From assembly GCF_916618885.1 (NCBI RefSeq), contig NZ_CAKAKH010000001.1, positions 868,001-932,000 on the forward strand: 64,000 nt of DNA, given 5' to 3'. Of the stretch, positions 43,708 through 55,183 are shown piece after piece. The notes below the pieces were generated by a model, which worked only from the letters and a program-made list of their open reading frames with translations, made no database searches and was not told where the DNA came from. Each line of letters starts with the position of its first letter. Within the stretch, counting starts at the first letter, position 1. Both the position numbers and the translations under genes were made by a program. This DNA is from Marinilactibacillus sp. Marseille-P9653 (GTDB lineage Bacteria > Bacillota > Bacilli > Lactobacillales > Carnobacteriaceae_A).

Positions 43708-44232
43708 ATGGAGAAACAGTTAAGAAGTGTAATAGCAACTAGTTCAGATTACGAAAAAGTATTCAACACACTATTGGATACTGCAAAGTGGCTGAATAAA
43801 AAAGGGTCAAACCAGTGGGGAGATTTACTCTTAGGAAATGATGTTCATAGAACAGATAGAGCTATTCGTAACCAAAACGTCTATATGGCTTATTTAAAAG
43901 AATACTACTTAGGTGTTTTCATATTACTGGAAACTCAAAGTTCCTGGGACGCTGAGTTATGGGGAAAAGATTCTGAAGGACATGTAACTTACTTGCATAG
44001 AGTAGCCTTAGCAGAGGAAGCTCATGGAAGTGGAAATGGAGAATTACTAATAAAAATAGCGATCAATAGAGCTATTATAAACGGCAATCGAGTGATCAGA
44101 CTTGATTGTGTAGCAAACAACCATTATTTGAATCAATTCTATAAAGATGCAGGGTTTGTATTAGTCGAAACGAACAAGGAAGTTAGCTCCAATAGTCAAT
44201 CAAAATTTAACTTATATGAAAAAAGCCTTTAA
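43708..44232 (+). CDS. GNAT family N-acetyltransferase
   Basis: 174 aa. The acetyl-CoA segment is RVALAEEAHGSGNGELLIKIAINRA, followed by VIRLDCVANNHYLNQFYKDAGFVLV. The N-terminal half carries a KWLNKKGSNQWGDLL stretch common in GNATs of the YitI/unknown type. No substrate can be named. It has its own GGAGG site and sits alone before the rRNA operon. Confidence 0.75.
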   Translation: MEKQLRSVIATSSDYEKVFNTLLDTAKWLNKKGSNQWGDLLLGNDVHRTDRAIRNQNVYMAYLKEYYLGVFILLETQSSWDAELWGKDSEGHVTYLHRVALAEEAHGSGNGELLIKIAINRAIINGNRVIRLDCVANNHYLNQFYKDAGFVLVETNKEVSSNSQSKFNLYEKSL

Positions 44233-44384
44233 AATAAAGCTTATTCCGAGAAAAAGAGTACTATCAAAAATAAAAAAAGAAGTTTATGATACTTTTCTAT
44301 TGACCAGAATTCCATATCATGATAAAGTATATCTTGTCGCTTGTGAGAGATGATTGAGTCGAAAAAACAAGTTCAAATTTGTTC
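44233..44384. other. non-coding region upstream of the rRNA promoters
   Basis: About 150 nt of AT-rich sequence between the GNAT gene and rrn P1. I see no gene and no convincing terminator here. Confidence 0.5.
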
Positions 44385-44414
44385 TTGACACCGAATATCA
44401 CAAGATGATATACT
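44385..44414 (+). promoter_or_regulatory. rrn promoter P1
   Basis: TTGACA (44385-44390), 18-bp spacer, TATACT (44409-44414), about 290 nt before the 16S gene. Confidence 0.8.
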
Positions 44415-44489
44415 ACTATAAGTCGAGCGGGTTAACGCTTCCAACGTAATGTTATCAAGGGTTAACAAAAAAACAATTTTAAAAAGTTG

Positions 44490-44518
44490 TTGACAGCGAA
44501 ACGGCAACGTGGTATGAT
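44490..44518 (+). promoter_or_regulatory. rrn promoter P2
   Basis: TTGACA (44490-44495), 17-bp spacer, TATGAT (44513-44518). The leader after it contains the ATCTTTGAAAACTGAAC antitermination-like stretch also found in the 16S-23S spacer. Confidence 0.88.
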
Positions 44519-44700
44519 ATATGAGTTGTTGTTAACACGGCGACGACATAACACGAAGCAATAAAGAGTAGATCTTTGAAAACTGAACAAAGTAAAAACA
44601 ACCAAATGTGCAGGGGTCTTCGATTCATTTATGAATCAAGACAACTAAACGAATGAACAAGGTTCATTCGCAATTTTCAATCAATGAGCAAGTCAAACAC

Positions 44701-49388
<4,688 letters not shown>

Positions 49389-49495
49389 CAAAACGGGGTT
49401 AAGAGTATGAGGGTGTTGCGTCAAAACATGTTTGCAAGAATTCAACTATCTAGTTTTCAGAGAACAACGTTCTCTTATAAAAAGAAAAGAGTCAT

Positions 49496-49614
49496 TGTGC
49501 GGTAATGATGGCGGGAAGGATCCACCTGTTCCCATTCCGAACACAGCCGTTAAGCTTCCCAGCGCCGAGGATAGTGAGGGGTTTCCCCTTGTGAAAGCAG
49601 GACGTTGCCGTGCA
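49496..49614 (+). rRNA. rrf: 5S ribosomal RNA
   Basis: About 117-119 nt. The core GGTAATGATGGCG...CACCTGTTCCCATTCCGAACACAG... is clear, and the terminal stem pairs TTGTGCGG with CCGTGCAA. The first tRNA gene follows after about 20 nt without a terminator. Confidence 0.93.
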
Positions 49615-49635
49615 AGCTCTTGATTTTTTATTTTT

Positions 49636-49708
49636 GGAGGTTTAGCTCAGTTGGGAGAGCATCTGCCTTACAAGCAGAGGGTCAGCGGTTCGAGCCCGTT
49701 AACCTCCA
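49636..49708 (+). tRNA. tRNA-Val (TAC)
   Basis: 73 nt; anticodon loop CTTACAA. Standard D and T arms (GGTTCGAGC). First of 20 tRNA genes after the 5S gene; CCA not encoded. Confidence 0.95.
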
Positions 49709-49715
49709 TTTTTTT

Positions 49716-49788
49716 GAGCCGTTAGCTCAGTCGGTAGAGCATCTGACTTTTAATCAGAGGGTCGCAGGTTCGAACCCTGCACGGCTCA
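49716..49788 (+). tRNA. tRNA-Lys (TTT)
   Basis: 73 nt, anticodon loop CTTTTAA; acceptor GAGCCGT/ACGGCTC with A discriminator. CCA not encoded. Confidence 0.95.
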
Positions 49789-49823
49789 TTACACAGTAAT
49801 GTGTAATGATAAATATCTTAAAC

Positions 49824-49905
49824 GCGGATGTGGCGGAATTGGCAGACGCACTAGATTTAGGATCTAGCGCTTCACGGCGTGGGGGTTCAAGTCCCTCCAT
49901 CCGCA
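49824..49905 (+). tRNA. tRNA-Leu (TAG)
   Basis: 82 nt with a long variable arm (class II); anticodon loop TTTAGGA. Decodes CUN codons. Confidence 0.95.
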
Positions 49906-49926
49906 TGTTTATATTTATATTATTGT

Positions 49927-49999
49927 GCCGGCTTAGCTCAGTTGGTAGAGCAACTGATTTGTAATCAGTAGGTCGAGGGTTCAAATCCTTTAGCCGGCA
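49927..49999 (+). tRNA. tRNA-Thr (TGT)
   Basis: 73 nt, anticodon loop TTTGTAA, acceptor GCCGGCT/AGCCGGC with A discriminator. Confidence 0.95.
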
Positions 50000-50004
50000 T
50001 TTCA

Positions 50005-50076
50005 GCGAAAGTAGTTCAGTGGTAGAACATCACCTTGCCAAGGTGGGGGTCGCGGGTTCGAATCCCGTCTTTCGCT
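50005..50076 (+). tRNA. tRNA-Gly (GCC)
   Basis: 72 nt, anticodon loop TTGCCAA, U discriminator, only a few bases after tRNA-Thr. Confidence 0.95.
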
Positions 50077-50153
50077 TGATCGACTTTCAATCAGAAGTTG
50101 ATAATTTAATAGACAAATTTGTCTTCTACAAAGCTTATTATGCCCTATCATTA

Positions 50154-50239
50154 GCCGGGGTGGCGGAATTGGTAGACGCACAGGACTTAAAATCCTGCGG
50201 TGAGTATTCACCGTGCCGGTTCGACTCCGGCCCTCGGCA
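50154..50239 (+). tRNA. tRNA-Leu (TAA)
   Basis: 86 nt class II tRNA with a long variable arm; anticodon loop CTTAAAA. A 77-nt spacer precedes it. Confidence 0.95.
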
Positions 50240-50251
50240 CTTAACTTAATA

Positions 50252-50325
50252 GCACCCTTAGCTCAATTGGATAGAGTACCTGACTACGAATCAGGCGGTT
50301 AGAGGTTCGACTCCTCTAGGGTGCA
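50252..50325 (+). tRNA. tRNA-Arg (ACG)
   Basis: 74 nt, anticodon loop CTACGAA; the A34 is normally edited to inosine to read CGN. Confidence 0.95.
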
Positions 50326-50338
50326 TTTTTAAAGCATA

Positions 50339-50412
50339 CGGGAAGTAGCTCAGCTTGGTAGAGCACTTGGTTTGGGACCAAGGGGTCGCAGGTTCGAATC
50401 CTGTCTTCCCGA
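50339..50412 (+). tRNA. tRNA-Pro (TGG)
   Basis: 74 nt, anticodon loop TTTGGGA. Confidence 0.95.
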
Positions 50413-50457
50413 TTTCTTATGAAGAAAACGCCGTATTGCTTTCTTACATAGGACGAT

Positions 50458-50531
50458 GGCGGTGTAGCTCAGCTGGCTAGAGCGTACGGTTCATACCCGT
50501 GAGGTCGTGGGTTCGACTCCCTCCGCCGCTA
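50458..50531 (+). tRNA. tRNA-Met (CAT), elongator
   Basis: 74 nt, anticodon loop TTCATAC; body closely resembles Bacillus elongator tRNA-Met. The A discriminator matches the UGGU bulge of the T-box leader at 26.8 kb. Confidence 0.85.
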
Positions 50532-50549
50532 TATCTAATTATAGTAAGC

Positions 50550-50623
50550 GGACCTTTAGCTCAGTTGGTTAGAGCAGACGGCTCATAACCGTCCGGTCGC
50601 AGGTTCGAGTCCTGCAAGGTCCA
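50550..50623 (+). tRNA. tRNA-Ile2 (CAT, lysidine type)
   Basis: 74 nt, anticodon loop CTCATAA in a GGACCTT...AAGGTCC body like Bacillus tRNA-Ile(k2CAU). Some annotators would call it Met; TilS would make it read AUA. Confidence 0.75.
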
Positions 50624-50642
50624 TTAATACATTTTTTATTAT

Positions 50643-50715
<73 letters not shown>

Positions 50716-50731
50716 TTGAAACAAAGAGCAT

Positions 50732-50804
50732 GGTCCCGTAGTGTAGCGGTTATCACGCCTGCCTGTCACGCAGGAGATCGCGGGTTCGAATCCCGTCGGG
50801 ACCG
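50732..50804 (+). tRNA. tRNA-Asp (GTC), copy 1
   Basis: 73 nt, anticodon loop CTGTCAC; identical to the copy at 51310-51382. Confidence 0.95.
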
Positions 50805-50815
50805 TTCAACATTAT

Positions 50816-50886
50816 GCGGGTGTAGTTTAGTGGTAAAACCACAGCCTTCCAAGCTGTCGTCGCGAGTTCGATTCTCGTCACCCGCT
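50816..50886 (+). tRNA. tRNA-Gly (TCC), copy 1
   Basis: 71 nt, anticodon loop CTTCCAA; identical to the copy at 51480-51550. Confidence 0.95.
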
Positions 50887-50895
50887 TTTTGTTTG

Positions 50896-50969
<74 letters not shown>

Positions 50970-50989
50970 TTCGTATCATTTATTGATAT

Positions 50990-51077
50990 GGGGAAGTACT
51001 CAAGTGGCTGAAGAGGCGCCCCTGCTAAGGGTGTAGGTCGTTTACGCGGCGCGAGGGTTCAAATCCCTCCTTCTCCG
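50990..51077 (+). tRNA. tRNA-Ser (GCT)
   Basis: 88 nt class II tRNA, anticodon loop CTGCTAA, G discriminator. Confidence 0.95.
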
Positions 51078-51097
51078 TTTTTATTTTTTTATTGCAA

Positions 51098-51169
51098 GGC
51101 CCCTTGGTCAAGCGGTTAAGACACCGCCCTTTCACGGCGGTAACACGGGTTCGAATCCCGTAGGGGTCA
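51098..51169 (+). tRNA. tRNA-Glu (TTC)
   Basis: 72 nt, anticodon loop CTTTCAC. Confidence 0.95.
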
Positions 51170-51199
51170 TTAGCAGGAAACTGCTACTATAGATTTACT

Positions 51200-51289
51200 G
51201 GAGGATTACCCAAGTCCGGCTTAAGGGAACGGTCTTGAAAACCGTCAGGTGTGTAAAAACGCGCGTGGGTTCGAATCCCACATCCTCCT
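51200..51289 (+). tRNA. tRNA-Ser (TGA)
   Basis: 90 nt class II tRNA, anticodon loop CTTGAAA. Confidence 0.95.
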
Positions 51290-51309
51290 TACCAAATTAA
51301 GAACGATCT

Positions 51310-51382
51310 GGTCCCGTAGTGTAGCGGTTATCACGCCTGCCTGTCACGCAGGAGATCGCGGGTTCGAATCCCGTCGGGACCG
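51310..51382 (+). tRNA. tRNA-Asp (GTC), copy 2
   Basis: 73 nt; same sequence as copy 1 about 580 nt upstream, pointing to a partial duplication of the array. Confidence 0.95.
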
Positions 51383-51393
51383 TTTGTTGTTTT

Positions 51394-51466
51394 GGCGCAG
51401 TAGCTCAGTTGGTAGAGCAACGGATTGAAGCTCCGTGTGTCGGCAGTTCGACTCTGTCCTGCGCCA
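51394..51466 (+). tRNA. tRNA-Phe (GAA)
   Basis: 73 nt, anticodon loop TTGAAGC; inserted between the second Asp and second Gly copies. Confidence 0.93.
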
Positions 51467-51479
51467 TTTTTTTTGCGTT

Positions 51480-51550
51480 GCGGGTGTAGTTTAGTGGTAA
51501 AACCACAGCCTTCCAAGCTGTCGTCGCGAGTTCGATTCTCGTCACCCGCT
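51480..51550 (+). tRNA. tRNA-Gly (TCC), copy 2
   Basis: 71 nt; identical to copy 1. Last gene of the rRNA-tRNA transcript. Confidence 0.95.
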
Positions 51551-51555
51551 TCATA

Positions 51556-51594
51556 TAAAAAGCGATTCATCTTAAATGATGAATCGCTTTTTTT
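51556..51594 (+). terminator. terminator of the rRNA-tRNA operon
   Basis: 15-bp stem (AAAAAGCGATTCATC / GATGAATCGCTTTTT), 6-nt loop and long T-run, 5 nt after the last tRNA. Confidence 0.9.
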
Positions 51595-51637
51595 GTACTC
51601 AATGATTTACTACTCGAATGATATATTCTAGTGGAAG

Positions 51638-51645
51638 CTATTAAA
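51638..51645. repeat. 8-bp target duplication CTATTAAA, left
   Basis: Exact copy of 53180-53187; 8 bp is the usual duplication for ISL3-family elements. Confidence 0.9.
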
Positions 51646-53179
51646 GGTTCTACGTCAAATGACGTTGGTGAAGAATTTAGATAATCAAGAATGATCTCAG
51701 GAAGAGATTGCACGGCTAGCTTACGCTACTGTGCAGTCTCTTCCTTTTTCTATTATTCGATGTTTAAATCTAATTGGTTTTAAATTGAAATGTAGGATAA
51801 TACGATTTTTATAGTGAATAAAGTTCTTGTAGCCATAGGCTACCCGGTTTAATACTTTGATCTTGTTATTGATTCCCTCTATCTTTCCGTTGTTATAAGG
51901 GTAAATAAAGGTGTTTTGGATATGAGTGAAATGAGTTCTTAGCGTCTTTAAACTAGTTTTCATGTATCCAGATAGTTCAGGAGAAGCAGGTTGATCTAAA
52001 ATAGCTCTTAACTGCTTTGAGTCATTCTCTTCAACGGACTTGAGAACAGCTTGGTAGACCCTATACGTTTCTTTCAGTTCTGGATCATAAGCCAACATCT
52101 CTGAAACAATTGCGGCTTCCAAACGTTGCCCAAACAGCGGAAACTATTGATAAACGGTATAAGATAATTCAGACTCTTTCTTCAGAAGTTTTTTCCAGAA
52201 TCGTTTTAATCGTCTGTATTTCTTTTGATCTTCTCCATTAGAGGTTCGAAGTCGATTCATGACTTTTACGCGTGTCTTGTTCATGGATCGATTCACGAGC
52301 TGAACGATATGAAATCGATCGATAATGATATCAGCGTTCGGAAACAGTTCAGGTAAGAAGCTGACGTAACTGGCATTCATATCTGTCGTAATAGTTTTAA
52401 CCTGATTTCTTTGCTTTTGACTATATCGAGAATAGAAGTGATCTTTGTTTGTTCGTGTATCTCTACTTGGTAGAATATCTAATATCGTACCTGTCACAAC
52501 ATCGATATACTCAAAAGCCATTTGGCCTTCACCATACTTGAATTCATCCACTGACAAGTTCTCAGGCAATGAATGATAGTAAGGTCGATAATACTTCACT
52601 TGTTCATTGATGATTCTTTGAATGGTTGTGGCAGAGACAGTCGTCTCTTCAGACAAGCTCTTGATTGAACGTGCGTCAGCTGACTTCGTCAGTATTTCTG
52701 CTTTGATGAAGTTAGAAATAAAGCACTGCTCTTTTACAATGGGTGTTTCGGCAGTAAACGTTGATCCACAAGATTTACATTTGAACCGCTGCTTTTTCAC
52801 TCTGAGATAGGTCGGATAAATACCAGACATCGGAAAAGTGATTCTAGAGGTCTGAGTCCCATTTTTATAGATAGAGAAGTTTTTGTTTGGCACCTGACAT
52901 TTTTTACATTCCGTAGGAGTATAAGTCAGTGTACAGTCTATAAATTTGCATTTCTTTTGTTTATGTAGGCCATAAGAAACGCAGTTATTTTTAAAGACTA
53001 TATTTTTGTCTTGAATATCTAGTACTTTTTGCATATCATTTGAAGTAGGCAAGTGAGTTCCCCCTATAGATGTTTGGTTTTAGGCGACTATCATTCTACA
53101 GGAGAACTCACTTGTTTTCTATTTTTTTAGAAAAAAATGACGCTAGTGATTTCTCACCAACGTCATATATTATAGAACC
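51646..53179 (-). mobile_element. ISL3-family insertion sequence, 1534 bp
   Basis: Ends GGTTCTA...ATGACGTTGGTGA (left) and the inverse at the right, inside an exact 8-bp duplication. It carries one transposase reading frame on the minus strand, closed by a hairpin terminator (arms about AGGAAGAGATTGCAC, around 51699-51755). Confidence 0.9.
51721..53052 (-). pseudogene. ISL3 transposase, split by in-frame TAG
   Basis: The frame starts at ATG 53052, meets TAG at 52144-52146 after 302 codons and continues in the same frame through FPLFGQRLEAAIVSEML to the end at 51721, about 443 codons in total. The N-terminal part has the zinc ribbon pairs CKKCQVPN and CKSCGSTF and an HTH. The DDE core begins with LSVDEFKYGEGQMAFEYID and ITTDMNASYVSF; the last catalytic Glu lies in the part after the stop (GKIEGINNKIK). 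It needs readthrough to work, so the element is probably immobile by itself. Confidence 0.85.
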
Positions 53180-53187
53180 CTATTAAA
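53180..53187. repeat. 8-bp target duplication CTATTAAA, right
   Basis: Matches 51638-51645 exactly. The stop codon of the degraded acetyltransferase gene lies immediately next to it (53188-53190). Confidence 0.9.
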
Positions 53188-53506
53188 CTACTTTGTTAAA
53201 GGCTTTACGTAACAGATAATTCTAGCGGATTCTTTGAATCCTGAATTCGTGTGAAAAAAATGCTCTCAGTGTTCTTGAAGGAACAATCACTTGCAAATTC
53301 AGTGCATCCTTGTTGAAAGGCTCACTGTTCACAGTGTTCTAGTAATACTTGAGCTATCTTATGTCTTCTGTAATACGGTTCTACATAAATACCTTCTAAA
53401 TATCCTACTGGAGATGTGTTTGTGCCTTCCACGTAAGTCATGTCTTAAAGAAGTCTGCGCATAACCGATAGCTTTATCATCCATATAGTAAAGGTAAGCA
53501 GTGGAT
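53188..53506 (-). pseudogene. AAC(6')-like aminoglycoside acetyltransferase, C-terminal remnant
   Basis: Minus-strand translation over three frames gives AYLYYMDDKAIGYAQTSLRHD, then YVEGTNTSPVGYLEGIYVEPYYRR and QGCTEFASDC, then SGFKESARIICYVKPLTK. These blocks match, in order, GNAT-fold AAC(6') enzymes (YVxGTxTSPVGxLEGIYV, CTEFASD). Two frameshifts and a TGA where a Trp is expected show that it is dead. The 5' end is cut off by the neighbouring IS3 element; its N-terminal piece may lie on the far side, at 54831-54911. Confidence 0.65.
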
Positions 53507-53577
53507 AGGTTACACTCAGTTGGACAGAAAAGATAAGGTGTGTATACTAAACACAACATACACAGGAGGAATCTATC

Positions 53578-53871
53578 ATGTCTACTCGTCGTCCACGTCG
53601 AACTTATACAGAAGAATTTAAGAAACAAATTGTTGATTTACACAAAGCAGGAAAATCAAGAAAAGAAATCATAGAAGAATATGATCTTACAGGATCGGCT
53701 TTTGACAAATGGGTACGTCAACATAGTCAAACCGGTTCATTCAAAGAAAGAGATAACTTAACACCTGAACAGAAAGAATTGAAAGAATTAAGGAAAGCAA
53801 ATACCCAGCTTAAGATGGAAAATGATATTTTAAAGCAAGCGGCGCTGATATTCGGGCGAAAGTCGAAGTAA
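53578..53871 (+). CDS. IS3-family transposase OrfA
   Basis: 97 aa: an N-terminal helix-turn-helix (RRTYTEEFKKQIVDLHKAGKSRKEIIEEYDLTGSAFDKWVRQ) and a leucine-zipper coiled coil (ELRKANTQLKMENDILKQAA). AGGAGG precedes the ATG. The U UUA AAG heptamer at 53829-53835, in frame with orfA, is a classical -1 slippage site leading into orfB. Confidence 0.9.
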   Translation: MSTRRPRRTYTEEFKKQIVDLHKAGKSRKEIIEEYDLTGSAFDKWVRQHSQTGSFKERDNLTPEQKELKELRKANTQLKMENDILKQAALIFGRKSK

Positions 53872-54761
53872 TCAAACGCAACAAACATAACTATTCTATA
53901 TCAGCGATGTGCCGTGCCCTTAAGATCAGTAGAGGATCTTATTATTACGAAGTAATAAAGAAAGAAAGTGACGCAGAACTCGAACAAGCGATTATTGAAG
54001 AGTTTGCCAAAAGCAAAAACAATTATGGCACGCGTAAACTGAAGAAAAGATTGAAGAAGCGTGCGTTTATCGTATCTCGTCGGAGAATTGGACACATTAT
54101 GAAAAAGTTTCATCTGGTGTCCAAGTATGATAGACCATCATACAAACCACAAAAGAGTGGAGTCAATCAAGCGAAGATTGAAAACGCATTGAACCGTGAG
54201 TTCAATCCGAAAGAGCCGATGAAAGCTATCGTCACGGACTTGACCTATGTCAAAGTTGCCAATAAGTGGTTCTATGTTTGTTTTATTTTAGACTTGTTTA
54301 ACCGCGAGATCATCGGGTATTCTGCTGGTCCCAATAAGACAGCTGACTTAGTCCTGCAGGCTCTCGCTACAGTTAAGGGTGATTTACATACGGTCAACGT
54401 GTTCCATACTGACCGGGGAAAAGAATTCGACAACCATACTATTGATGAGTTACTGGATACCTTTGATATTGTGCGCTCGTTAAGTAGAAAAGGGAATCCT
54501 TACGACAATGCCGTAGCGGAGTCCACGTATAAATCATTTAAGTTTGAATTTGTCTACGACAACACATTCCATACACTCTATGAACTGCAGGTCCAACTTA
54601 TGGACTACGTCCATTGGTGGAATCATTTTCGCCCACATGGATCATTGGACTACGAATCTCCTATCGATTATCGAAAAGATTGGGAACAGGAACAGTCTGA
54701 AATGGAAGTCTGCAAATCCGTTGTTCCCCAGCTGGTCGAAACTAGCCTCTCATTCAGTTAG
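53826..54761 (+). CDS. IS3-family transposase OrfB (DDE integrase)
   Basis: Read by -1 frameshift from orfA: the orfB frame is open from 53826 and an internal ATG occurs at 53907. HTH_21 region (MCRALKISRGSYYYEV) then the integrase core with Asp in VTDLTYV, Asp in HTDRGKEF and Glu in AVAESTYKSFKFEF, in DDE order. The C-terminal RPHGSLDYESPIDYR is typical of the IS3 family. Complete; likely to give an active OrfAB fusion. Confidence 0.88.
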   Translation, partial: YFKASGADIRAKVEVIKRNKHNYSISAMCRALKISRGSYYYEVIKKESDAELEQAIIEEFAKSKNNYGTRKLKKRLKKRAFIVSRRRIGHIMKKFHLVSKYDRPSYKPQKSGVNQAKIENALNREFNPKEPMKAIVTDLTYVKVANKWFYVCFILDLFNREIIGYSAGPNKTADLVLQALATVKGDLHTVNVFHTDRGKEFDNHTIDELLDTFDIVRSLSRKGNPYDNAVAESTYKSFKFEFVYDNTFHTLYELQVQLMDYVHWWNHFRPHGSLDYESPIDYRKDWEQEQSEMEVCKSVVPQLVETSLSFS

Positions 54762-54830
54762 AGAGGCAGAAGGAAAGTGAACTCAATCATCATTTACACC
54801 TTATAATTTTTGTTCAAAAAAGTGTTGACA

Positions 54831-54911
54831 TACCACTTCTTCGATGTCCTTATGTGTGTCGTCATACATCTTTTGAGAGTTAATAATTTTTTTATATCTG
54901 AAATTAGCATA
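54831..54911 (-). pseudogene. possible N-terminal piece of the AAC(6')-like gene
   Basis: On the minus strand a GAGGTGAT site precedes ATG 54911 and a short frame MLISDIKKLLTL; after one frameshift it reads KMYDDTHKDIEEVV before running into the IS3 element. Position, strand and the acidic helix suit the N-terminus of a GNAT acetyltransferase whose C-terminal part is on the other side of the element. The match is short, so this is tentative. Confidence 0.4.
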
Positions 54912-55137
54912 GATCACCTCTTAAATAGAATTAAATCCTTTATAAAGTAAAATATTATCAGAATAGGTAAACGTTTGCAAAACGTTTAAAGTTTTACCAA
55001 TGAGTTATTTGACTAGATAACCTGTAATTAAAGATTTAAAAATAAAGCTGAAATTAGAATAATTTTCCCAAAAGAACGATTGACTATTAATGTAAATTTT
55101 TAGGTAAAATAGTTAAGAATTTTTAATTCTATGCTAC
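54912..55137. other. AT-rich intergenic region before the OmpA-domain lipoprotein
   Basis: No gene seen. It holds the paired palindrome at 54968-54988 and otherwise only A/T-rich sequence. Confidence 0.5.
54968..54988. promoter_or_regulatory. paired AAACGTTT operator-like palindrome
   Basis: TAAACGTTT - GCA - AAACGTTTA, a perfect inverted repeat. Each half also contains the self-complementary octamer AAACGTTT, and the two octamers are 11 bp apart, one helical turn. It lies about 195 nt before the lipoprotein start. LacI-type or other dimeric repressors bind such sites; no regulator gene is adjacent. Confidence 0.5.
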
Positions 55138-55143
55138 TATAAT
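55138..55143 (+). promoter_or_regulatory. -10 element TATAAT before the OmpA-domain gene
   Basis: Perfect TATAAT 41 nt before the ATG. No good -35 at 17 bp, so activity may need an activator or a weak upstream hexamer. Confidence 0.5.
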
Positions 55144-55183
55144 AGGGAAGAACAATGAATATGATTATAGGAGACCACATAAA

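Larger units (their letters stand above)
53507..54830 (+). mobile_element. IS3-family insertion sequence, about 1.32 kb
   Basis: Imperfect terminal repeats: CACTCAGTTGGACAGAAAAG near the left end versus CACTTTTTTGAACAAAAATT read in reverse at the right end, both followed by ATAAGGTGT. orfA and orfB are in -1 phase. I find no clean target duplication, so the exact borders are good to a few bases only. Confidence 0.8.

Noticed and set aside
53359-53628. 89-aa minus-strand ORF overlapping the IS3 left end
   Set aside because: It mixes a shifted frame of the acetyltransferase remnant with sequence of the insertion element; not a real gene.
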